Shown: positions 1 through 6,082 of the stretch, one piece after another
Numbering within the stretch: the first letter of the stretch is position 1
Layout of the letters: each line of letters starts with the position of its first letter
Source of the DNA: Desulfobacteraceae bacterium
GTDB taxonomy: Bacteria; Desulfobacterota; Desulfobacteria; Desulfobacterales; Desulfosalsimonadaceae
Reading direction: 5' to 3'
Assembly (NCBI GenBank): GCA_027353395.1
Contig: DAIEHU010000063.1
Coordinates: forward strand, 1 to 10,569
DNA length: 10,569 nucleotides
The notes under the pieces: model-generated
What the model was told of the DNA's origin: nothing
The model's input: the letters and a program-made list of their open reading frames with translations, nothing else
The model's database searches: none
Made by a program: the position numbers and the translations under genes

Positions 1-3
1 ATT

Positions 4-1056
4 TTATTTTTTTCGCTGGGTTGGCCGCAGGGACCGCACTGCTGCACCGGCCTTCCACATTTCGGAATTTTTGATCAGGTTTAGTTCGGCCTGGAGTTTG
101 ACCTTGTAATCCGGTTTGCCGTTGACTTCCAGCACGCGTTTCGTTTCGCTGCCGCTTGCGACCTTGCTGTACAGGTCTTCAAACACCGGCATGACCGCGT
201 CCCGGAATTTGGGGGACCAATCCAGCGCCCCCCGCTGGGCGGTGGCGCTGCAATTACTGAACATCCAGTCCATGCCGTTCTGATCCACCAGCCGGATCAG
301 GCTCTGGGTCAGCTCTTCGACGGTTTCATTGAACGCTTCACTCGGGGAATGACCGTTTTTGCGTAGCACATTGTACTGGGCTTCCATAACGCCGGACAAA
401 CAGCCCATGAGGACGCCGCGCTCGCCCGTGAGATCACTGAACACTTCTTTTTGGAAGGTGGTGGGGAACAGATAGCCTGAGCCCACGGCGATGCCGATGG
501 CGAGCGTCCTGTCCATGGCCCGGCCCGTATAATCCTGCTCAACGGCGAAGCTGGAATTAATGCCGTCGCCGGCCAGAAAATTCGCCCTGACGCTGGTGCC
601 TGATCCTTTGGGGGCGACCATGATCACATCCACGTTTTTCGGCGGAATAACCTTGGTCTGGTCTTTATAAACAATGGAAAACCCATGGGAAAAATACAGG
701 GCGTCCCCCTCATTTAAGCATTCCTTGACCATCGGCCATGTGGCTGTCTGACCGGCGTCCGAAAGCAGTTCCATGATGATGGTGCCTTTCTGGGCTGCTT
801 CTTTTAAGGGAAACAGGGTTTTCCCCGGCACAAATCCGTCCCGGATGGCTTTTTGCCAGTATTCGTCGCCTTCCATCTGTCCGATAATGACGTTCACGCC
901 ATTGTCACGCATGTTCAGCGCCTGGGCAGGGCCCTGAACCCCGTACCCCAGAATCGCAATGACTTCATTTTTGAGGATTTCCCTTGCCTTGTCGATGGGA
1001 AACTCTTCCAATGTGACGACCTCTTCGACCGTGCCGCCAAAATCAATTTTTGCCAT
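4..1056 (-). CDS. ilvC: Ketol-acid reductoisomerase (acetohydroxy acid isomeroreductase)
   Basis: 350 aa. Catalyses Mg-dependent alkyl migration and NAD(P)H reduction of 2-acetolactate or 2-aceto-2-hydroxybutyrate, the second common step of Val/Ile synthesis (cytosolic). Seen: N-terminal Rossmann domain with GYGVQG at residues 37-42; His124 in YFSHGF; VAPKGSGT at 148-154; the KARI C-terminal domain with DLTGER at 208-213 (Asp208 and Glu212 match the Mg ligands), NETVEE at 243-248 and CSATAQRGA at 269-277. The length fits the short (class I) form, and the overall wording resembles the Bacteroidetes-type enzyme as I remember it. The start is supported by a strong AAAGGAGGT ribosome site at 1061-1069, five bases from ATG. 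Last gene of the ilv operon seen here, 32 bases after ilvN; stop TAA lies at 4-6. The loop after the second beta strand (residues 60-67) is acidic, so NADH use is possible. Confidence 0.97.
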   Translation of the reverse strand: MAKIDFGGTVEEVVTLEEFPIDKAREILKNEVIAILGYGVQGPAQALNMRDNGVNVIIGQMEGDEYWQKAIRDGFVPGKTLFPLKEAAQKGTIIMELLSDAGQTATWPMVKECLNEGDALYFSHGFSIVYKDQTKVIPPKNVDVIMVAPKGSGTSVRANFLAGDGINSSFAVEQDYTGRAMDRTLAIGIAVGSGYLFPTTFQKEVFSDLTGERGVLMGCLSGVMEAQYNVLRKNGHSPSEAFNETVEELTQSLIRLVDQNGMDWMFSNCSATAQRGALDWSPKFRDAVMPVFEDLYSKVASGSETKRVLEVNGKPDYKVKLQAELNLIKNSEMWKAGAAVRSLRPTQRKK

Positions 1057-1088
1057 GATTACCTCCTTTAAGTATTTGTTTTTTATTG

Positions 1089-1583
1089 TTAATTTTTATT
1101 TTTCATTTCCCTGAACATTGCGATACTGCCCGTGCGGGTGATTTCCCGGATGCCGAAAGGCTTGAGCAGGCTGAAAATTGCGGTGATCTTGTCCGCATCC
1201 CCGGTAATGCTGATGGTGTAATGCTCAGGGCTCACATCCACCACCTGTGCCCTGAAAATATCCACGATGCGTAAAATCTCGGCCCGATGCTCGGCTTTGG
1301 CGTTTATCTTGATAAGCACCAGCTCCCGTTCGACAAAATCCTGATCCGTCATATCCGCCACTTTAATGACATTGATCAATTTGTTTAATTGCTTTTTGAT
1401 CTGTTCGAGTATCAGGGTGTCTCCCGCTGTCACCATGGTTATCCGCGACTCGCCGGGTTCCGCTGTCTCAGCCACGCACAGGCTTTCAATATTGTATCCC
1501 CGGCCGGAAAACAGACCTGCGATCCGGGACAGAACTCCGGGCTCGTTGTCAACCAGTATGGAAAGTATATGTTTTTTTGTCAT
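1089..1583 (-). CDS. ilvN: Acetolactate synthase small (regulatory) subunit
   Basis: 164 aa, a normal length for the long type of AHAS regulatory subunit (IlvH/IlvN family). It activates the catalytic subunit and confers valine feedback inhibition. Seen: an N-terminal ACT domain (about residues 4-78) with VDNEPGVLSRI at 11-21 and GRGYNIESL at 27-35, then the family's C-terminal domain (about 85-158) with ERELVLIKI. Gly16 and Asn31 fall at the positions equivalent to Gly14 and Asn29 of E. coli IlvH, where changes are known to weaken valine sensitivity, so a feedback-sensitive enzyme is inferred. ATG at 1583 is preceded by an AAGGAT ribosome site at 1590-1595. It begins 15 bases after the ilvB stop, the usual large-small subunit arrangement. 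Confidence 0.97.
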   Translation of the reverse strand: MTKKHILSILVDNEPGVLSRIAGLFSGRGYNIESLCVAETAEPGESRITMVTAGDTLILEQIKKQLNKLINVIKVADMTDQDFVERELVLIKINAKAEHRAEILRIVDIFRAQVVDVSPEHYTISITGDADKITAIFSLLKPFGIREITRTGSIAMFREMKNKN

Positions 1584-1598
1584 CGATTTATCCTTATT

Positions 1599-3288
1599 TT
1601 AAACCAGCAGCATTTTTGAAATCGGCGCGCCGGCCGGGACCATGGGATAAACGCATTCTTCCGGTTCGACCCTGAAATCCATGATCACCGCACGATCACA
1701 GGCAAGCCCTTCCTTCAGGACTTTTTCCACTTCTTCGGGTTTGGTGGCCCGCAGCCCAACGGCTCCGTATGCTTCCGCCAGTTTTACAAAATCCGGTGTG
1801 TGCTGGAATTTGGTGGACGAATAGCATTTGTCGTAAAAAAGTTGCTGCCACTGGCGGACCATGCCTAAAAATCCATTGTTCAAAATAACGATTTTTACCG
1901 GGAGATGATATTGGATGGCGGTGGCCATTTCCTGGATATTCATCTGGATGCTGCCATCCCCGGCGATGTCTACAACCGTTTTGCCCGGCATCGCTGCCTG
2001 AGCGCCCACCGCCGCCGGCAGCCCGAATCCCATGGTGCCGAGCCCGCCGGAGCTGATAAACCGTCCGGGCTCGGAAAAATGATAATACTGGGCCGTCCAC
2101 ATCTGGTTCTGACCCACTTCCGTAGTGATGATGGCATCGCCTTTGGTTAGCTCATAAAGTTTTTCGATCACAAACTGGGGCTTGATAACGTCTTTCTGAT
2201 CATAAGCCAGAGGTGTGGTCCTTTTCCACTCGTCAATCCGTTTCAGCCAGTCCGGGTGTCTGGATGCGAAATCGTCCATATCTTCTTCCTGGTCAATCAT
2301 CTGATTCAGGATTTCCAGGGAAATCTTGCAGTCACCCACCACCGGCAGATCCACCTGAATATTTTTCTGAATGGAAGTGGGGTCAATGTCAATCTGCACG
2401 ATTTTGGCGTTAGTGGCGAATTCATCTGTTTTGCCGGTCACCCGGTCGTCAAACCGGACCCCCACGGCGATCATCAGATCACACTCGGAAACCGACATGT
2501 TGGCCCGATATGTCCCGTGCATACCCAGCATGCCAAGCCACAGGGGATCCGGAGCCGGATAACCGCCAAGCCCCATCAGGGTGCCGGTCACGGGGATGTT
2601 GGTTTTACGCGCAAGCTCCGTGAGTTCCTTGTGTGCCCTGGACAGAATGACGCCGCCGCCGATGAAAATCACCGGTTTTTCGGCTTTTTTAATCAGGTCC
2701 ACCACTTTCTGGAGCTGTTTGCGATTGGGCACATAAGTGGGATTGTATGACCGCAATACAACGTCATCTGGTTCTTTAAAAACGGTTTTGCCGATGGATA
2801 CATCCTTGGGCAGATCGATCAGCACCGGTCCCGGACGTCCGGATCGCGCGATGTGAAAGGCTTCTTTAATGGTTTTCGCCAGATCCTTGACATCTTTTAC
2901 CAGGTAATTCCACTTGGTGCATGGCCGGGTGATGCCGGTGACGTCGGCCTCCTGGAAGGCGTCGTTGCCAATGACCTTGGTCGCCACCTGGCCGGACAGG
3001 CAGACCAGCGGGATCGAGTCCATCTGCGCTGTCGCCAGCGGGGTAACCATGTTGGTCGCGCCAGGGCCGCTGGTCACGATGCAGACGCCGGGCTTGCCGG
3101 TGGCCCGGGCATAGCCGTCGCCGGCATGCCCGGCCCTGTTCATGACGAACCAGAATATGCCTTAAATCGGCTCTCGACAGCTCATCATAAATATCCAGAA
3201 CCACACCGCCGGGATAGCCGAAGATGGTGTCCACGCCTTCCAGTTTCAGCATGGTCAGCAGAATTTGTGCGCCAGTGAGCTTGTTCAT
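1599..3288 (-). CDS. ilvB: Acetolactate synthase large (catalytic) subunit, reading frame broken near 3133
   Basis: ThDP-dependent enzyme condensing pyruvate with pyruvate or 2-ketobutyrate, the first common BCAA step. ATG at 3288, with an AAGGATC ribosome site about 10 bases upstream, opens a frame reading MNKLTGAQILL, then FGYPGG and RHEQG (catalytic Glu50). This frame then turns to nonsense. The correct continuation, GHAGDGYARATG, is in another frame and runs to TAA at 1599. Later landmarks: TSGPGATN, SGQVAT, RFDDRVTGK, TEVGQNQMW, GLGTMGFGLPAAVGA, and the ThDP/Mg motif GDGS with NN about 25 residues on. Restoring two bases at GGGCCGGG (for example GGGCGCCGGG) gives HEQGAGHAGDGYARA and a 563-aa protein, the normal family length. 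An internal ATG at 3143 opens a 514-aa frame without the catalytic Glu and has no ribosome site, so it is unlikely to be a real start. Either a sequence error or a recent mutation; all other motifs look intact. Confidence 0.9.
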
Positions 3289-3305
3289 GATTATGATCCT
3301 TTTTA

Positions 3306-4976
3306 TTATTCCATGACCGCGCCTTTATCCGCGGAAGACACCATGCGGGCGTAGCGCGCCATATATCCTTTGGTGATTTTGGGTTCCGGGCGAACCCATT
3401 TATCTAATCGTGTTTTTATTTCCTGTTCATCGACCCGCAGGGTAATGGATTTTTGCGGAATATCAATACTGATGATGTCCCCTTCCTTGACAATAGCGAT
3501 GACGCCTTTTTGCATGGCTTCCGGCGAAATATGCCCGATGGCCGCGCCGCGTGTGCCGCCGGAAAACCGGCCGTCAGTGATAAGCGCCACATGGGCGTCG
3601 AGCCCCATTCCGGCGATGGCCGATGTGGGGGTCAGCATCTCCCTCATGCCGGGGCCGCCCATGGGCCCCTCATAGCGGATGACAACCACATCGCCTTTGA
3701 CGATTTTCCCTGCAAGAATCGCAGCCGTGGCGTCTTCTTCCGAATCAAATACCCTTGCCGGGCCTTCATGCCGCATCATCTCAGAAACCACAGCGGATTG
3801 TTTCACGATGCAGCCATTGGGCGCGATGTTGCCGAAAAGCACGGCCAGACCGCCGACCTTGTGGTAGGGATTGTTCATGGGCCGGATGACCGAATCATCC
3901 AGGACCGCTGCATTGGCCACATTTTCAGTGACGGACCGCCCGGTGACCGTCAAACATCCGCCATGAATCAGTCCTGCATCCGCCAGAATTTTCATTATGG
4001 CGCTGATGCCGCCGGCATAGTTCAAGTCTTCGATATGATGCAGACCGCCGGGGCTCAGGGAGCAGAGATGCGGCGTCCGGCGGCTAATTTCATTGATCAG
4101 CGCAAGATCGAAGGGCAGGCCAATTTCATGAGCCAGCGCCGTCAGATGGAGCGCAGTGTTCGTGGAACATCCCAGGGCCATATCAACGGTCAGCGCGTTT
4201 TCAAATGCCTCGCGGGTCATGATGTCCCGGGGGGTGATCCGCCGTTCCACGAGCTCCATGATTTTCATGCCGGCCATCTTTGCCAGCCGGATGCGGGCGG
4301 ACATGACCGCCGGAATAGTGCCGTTGCCCGGCAGCCCCATGCCGATGACTTCGGTGAGGCAGTTCATGGAATTGGCCGTGAACATGCCGGCGCATGAACC
4401 GCAGGTGGGGCAGGCCGAGTCTTCAATGCCGGTGAGCTCCGCTTCGGTCATCCGGCCGGCACGCACCGCGCCCACCGCCTCAAAAACAGTGATCAGGTCC
4501 ACTTGCTTTTTTGGGTCCGTCGGATGTTTGCCCGCCAGCATGGGGCCGCCGCTGATAAATATGGCCGGGATATCCAAACGGGCCGCCGCCATGAGCATAC
4601 CGGGTACGATTTTGTCGCAATTGGGCACCATGACCATGCCGTCAAACGCATGGGCCGTTCCCATGACCTCAACGGAATCGGCAATGAGTTCACGGCTGCC
4701 CAAAGAGTATTTCATGCCCACATGGTTCATGGCGATGCCGTCGCAAACGCCGATGGTTCCGAATTCCACCGGTGTGCCGCCGGCCATGTAAATTCCGGCC
4801 TTGACCGCCTCAACGATTTTGTCCAGGTTGACATGGCCAGGAATGGCGGTATTGACGGAATTGGCGATCCCGATAAGGGGCCGCCGGATTTCCTCATCCG
4901 TGTAGCCGATCGCCTTGTATAGTGAACGATGGGGCGCCCTTTCAACACCTTTTTTGGTTCTGTCGCTGATCATCAT
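3306..4976 (-). CDS. ilvD: Dihydroxy-acid dehydratase
   Basis: 556 aa from the chosen start. Fe-S enzyme that dehydrates 2,3-dihydroxy-isovalerate/-methylvalerate to the 2-keto acids of Val and Ile. Seen: ERAPHRSL at residues 12-19, ANSVN at 38-42 then IPGH, PNCDK at 118-122 (Cys120 cluster ligand, Asp121 and Lys122 at the Mg site), ACPTCGSCAGMFTANSMNCL at 188-207 (Cys189/192/195), and DGRFSGGTRG at 468-477 with the proposed catalytic base Ser472. CPTCGSC resembles the E. coli-like, oxygen-sensitive cluster type rather than the plant-type PGAGACGG, which would suit an anaerobe (inference). ATG at 4976 (or the adjacent 4973) follows GGAGGAGAA at 4981-4989. The frame stays open upstream to 5120, but that extension crosses the attenuator terminator and lacks family homology. 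First structural gene of the operon; 17 bases separate it from ilvB. Confidence 0.96.
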   Translation of the reverse strand: MMISDRTKKGVERAPHRSLYKAIGYTDEEIRRPLIGIANSVNTAIPGHVNLDKIVEAVKAGIYMAGGTPVEFGTIGVCDGIAMNHVGMKYSLGSRELIADSVEVMGTAHAFDGMVMVPNCDKIVPGMLMAAARLDIPAIFISGGPMLAGKHPTDPKKQVDLITVFEAVGAVRAGRMTEAELTGIEDSACPTCGSCAGMFTANSMNCLTEVIGMGLPGNGTIPAVMSARIRLAKMAGMKIMELVERRITPRDIMTREAFENALTVDMALGCSTNTALHLTALAHEIGLPFDLALINEISRRTPHLCSLSPGGLHHIEDLNYAGGISAIMKILADAGLIHGGCLTVTGRSVTENVANAAVLDDSVIRPMNNPYHKVGGLAVLFGNIAPNGCIVKQSAVVSEMMRHEGPARVFDSEEDATAAILAGKIVKGDVVVIRYEGPMGGPGMREMLTPTSAIAGMGLDAHVALITDGRFSGGTRGAAIGHISPEAMQKGVIAIVKEGDIISIDIPQKSITLRVDEQEIKTRLDKWVRPEPKITKGYMARYARMVSSADKGAVME

Positions 4977-4994
4977 TATCTTCTCCTCCATCAT

Positions 4995-5036
4995 AAAAAA
5001 AACCGTTATCAGCCTGCATGTGCTGATAACGGTTTT
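4995..5036 (-). terminator. Rho-independent attenuator terminator upstream of ilvD
   Basis: Read on the minus strand, a 15-base arm (5036-5022, AAAACCGTTATCAGC) is perfectly complementary to 5013-4999 (GCTGATAACGGTTTT) across an 8-base loop. It is followed by T residues running to 4995 (eight T in a row, the first four also in the stem). This is a textbook intrinsic terminator. It lies between the ilv promoter and the ilvD ribosome site, which starts only five bases after the T run, so it cannot serve an upstream gene. It is the terminating half of the attenuation switch. An alternative structure pairing 5036-5022 with 5072-5059 would disrupt it. Confidence 0.9.
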
Positions 5037-5072
5037 CAGGTTTTCGGGAAGTGAAACTAAGCCATTATCAAC
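5022..5072 (-). promoter_or_regulatory. Predicted antiterminator of the ilv attenuator
   Basis: On the minus strand, 5072-5059 (GTTGATAATGGCTT) can pair with the first terminator arm at 5036-5022. I count 13 of 14 positions paired: 11 contiguous including two G-U pairs, one C-A mismatch at 5061/5033, then two more A-U pairs. Pairing would prevent terminator formation. The upstream arm overlaps the leader peptide stop codon (5070-5068), so a ribosome at the stop would mask it, while a ribosome stalled in the Val/Leu-rich stretch would leave it free. This is the geometry expected of translation-coupled attenuation, as in enterobacterial ilv and leu operons. The pairing is read by eye; no energies were calculated. 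Confidence 0.72.
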
Positions 5073-5172
5073 ACTTGCGGTTGCAGACATGGACGACGTC
5101 TGAAACCAGAACGTCTGCAATCAGAACGGCAAGTAATACGAGATGGTTGGTAATGACTTTAAATTTATTCAT
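5068..5172 (-). CDS. ilv operon leader (attenuator) peptide, 34 aa, Val/Leu/Ile-rich
   Basis: Short frame ATG (5172) to TGA (5068). It opens MNKFKVITNH, continues LVLLAVLI (residues 11-18), then ADVLVSDVVHV (19-29) and ends CNRKC. Of 34 codons, 8 are Val, 5 Leu and 2 Ile, that is 15 BCAA codons, most within residues 11-29. It has an AAGG ribosome site at 5180-5183, seven bases before ATG. It lies between the predicted promoter and the attenuator terminator, and its stop codon overlaps the antiterminator arm. Its role is inferred as sensing charged Val (mainly), Leu and Ile tRNAs by ribosome stalling, comparable to the ilvL and ivbL leader peptides of E. coli; no separate function of the peptide is expected. 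Too short to be found by usual gene-length cut-offs. Confidence 0.88.
   Translation of the reverse strand: MNKFKVITNHLVLLAVLIADVLVSDVVHVCNRKC
5081..5120 (-). promoter_or_regulatory. Leader hairpin within the attenuator peptide coding region
   Basis: Minus-strand arms TTGCAGAC (5120-5113) and GTCTGCAA (5088-5081) are perfect 8-base complements. Between them a smaller hairpin is possible (GTTCTG pairing with CAGAC around GTTT, one bulged T). The structure lies over codons 18-31 of the leader peptide, just before the antiterminator arm, where the pause (1:2-like) hairpin sits in classical attenuators. A translating ribosome would open it. The pause role is inference. Confidence 0.5.
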
Positions 5173-5202
5173 TTTTACGCCTTCATCATCAAATTTATTT
5201 CC

Positions 5203-5230
5203 ATTTAACAGTATTATATTTCCTTGTCAA
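5203..5230 (-). promoter_or_regulatory. Predicted sigma70-type promoter of the ilv operon
   Basis: On the minus strand a perfect -35 hexamer TTGACA (5230-5225) is followed after 16 bases by TTAAAT (5208-5203, four of six matches to TATAAT), with TG two bases before it. Transcription would start near 5196, about 25 bases before the leader ATG. A perfect TATAAT also occurs at 5218-5213, but only six bases after the TTGACA, and its own -35 position (ACAAAA) is poor. The AT-rich stretch and position directly upstream of the leader peptide support a promoter here; which -10 is used is uncertain. Confidence 0.6.
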
Positions 5231-5299
5231 GCCGGTTTTGTAATTTTTTTAGCTGGTTTAAAAGGTCATTGTTCCGTCCCTCAAAGCATTTAAACCTTA

Positions 5300-5348
5300 A
5301 ATGTTGCCCTTGCAATCTTCCTTTCCTCTTTATCATCAGAGCAACATT
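5300..5348. repeat. Inverted repeat AATGTTGC / GCAACATT in the intergenic region
   Basis: Perfect 8-base arms at 5300-5307 and 5341-5348, separated by 33 bases, between the protease gene end (5444) and the ilv promoter. No T run follows on the minus strand, so it is not a convincing intrinsic terminator for the upstream cluster. It could be an operator-like or structured element, or chance. Confidence 0.3.
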
Positions 5349-5443
5349 CCGCCGTACGCAACGCCTTTATATATAATCGTCCGGCTTGGAATAGTTCCGG
5401 CCTTCGTTTTGCGCCGCATCCTGATAATGCTCCCATCTGAATA

Positions 5444-6082
5444 TTATATGCAGGACATGGTAAACAGGGCCAGATTTCCAAGAGCATGGATGATGATGGG
5501 GGTGAATAGGGATTTTTCGATTTCATAGGCCAGACAGAATACAATTCCGCCCACGAGCTGGGGCAGGGGAATCCCGGGTCCGGCCTGATGGGCCATGACA
5601 AACAGGGTGGTGCTGATCATCAGGGCCGGCCATATCCCCCAACGCCCCTTTCCGTTGAACACGCCGCCCCGCAAGAATCCATAGATAACCCCGCGGAAAA
5701 AAATCTCTTCTGCCACGGGTGCGATCACGCCGCCGACCACGAAAAACAGGACCACGCCGGATCTCGTTTGCGGCAGCTCCACATGAATGAACGCAAACGG
5801 GTCCATTCCCCAAAGGAACAGAATCAACCCGCCCGAGCCCGCAAGCGCGCCGAATCCCGCAGACCATATCAGCCCTTTTCGAATGCCCCGGATCAGCCGT
5901 TGCTGGGATAATCCGATAGCGGAAAGGCCGTTCTCGGAGCGATGAAAAACGAGCAGAATGACAAGCATCTCCACGCATCGGGCGAACCCGGTCAATACCA
6001 GCGGCGCCAGATGCAGAAACCGCATCCCGGCCTCCACCGCCAGAACGCCGGCCATTGACAGGATAAACGGCAAGGCATTCAT
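5444..6082 (-). CDS. CPBP-family intramembrane glutamic endopeptidase (CAAX protease/Abi family)
   Basis: 212 aa. Multi-pass membrane protein with hydrophobic stretches at about residues 5-30, 36-46, 72-92, 107-124, 152-164 and 174-186. The three hallmarks of the CPBP (PF02517-type) family are present: EEIFFR at 125-130 (EExxxR), FVMAH at 161-165 (FxxxH) and HALGN at 199-203 (HxxxN/B). The catalytic Glu and His set is therefore complete and an active intramembrane protease is likely; the substrate is unknown. The chosen ATG at 6082 overlaps the upstream gene's TGA (ATGA), with AGGA at 6092-6095 as ribosome site, implying translational coupling. The frame is open upstream to 6148, but that would overlap the neighbour by 70 bases. 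Bacterial members act in prenyl-protein-like cleavage, bacteriocin self-immunity or unknown roles; nothing here points to bacteriocin genes. Confidence 0.9.
   Translation of the reverse strand: MNALPFILSMAGVLAVEAGMRFLHLAPLVLTGFARCVEMLVILLVFHRSENGLSAIGLSQQRLIRGIRKGLIWSAGFGALAGSGGLILFLWGMDPFAFIHVELPQTRSGVVLFFVVGGVIAPVAEEIFFRGVIYGFLRGGVFNGKGRWGIWPALMISTTLFVMAHQAGPGIPLPQLVGGIVFCLAYEIEKSLFTPIIIHALGNLALFTMSCI

Noticed and set aside
3130..3138. Programmed ribosomal frameshift in ilvB
   Set aside because: No recognisable slippery heptamer or stimulatory hairpin, and ilvB genes are not known to use recoding. Two missing bases restore the canonical HEQGAGHAGDG exactly.
1599..3143. Separate 514-aa acetolactate synthase starting at ATG 3143
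   Set aside because: This ATG lies out of frame inside the RHEQG codons of ilvB, has no ribosome site, and would remove about 50 N-terminal residues including the catalytic glutamate. It is the rear part of a frame-broken ilvB.
3453..4397. Long plus-strand open frame opposite ilvD (314 codons)
   Set aside because: It is antisense to the highly conserved ilvD core, its protein has no recognisable domain, and it reflects the GC-rich codon pattern of the true gene.
4977..5120. N-terminal extension of ilvD to an ATG at 5120
   Set aside because: The extension reads through the attenuator hairpin and its T run, overlaps the leader peptide in another frame and has no family similarity, while a strong GGAGGAGAA ribosome site directly precedes 4976.
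4990..5250. T-box riboswitch as the ilv leader control
   Set aside because: I see no T-box consensus (such as TGGNACCGCG) and no specifier-loop arrangement; the translated BCAA-rich leader explains the region better.
5290..5601. 103-codon minus-strand frame overlapping the protease gene end
   Set aside because: It lies mostly in an alternative frame of the protease gene, has no ribosome site, and its sequence looks like out-of-frame translation.
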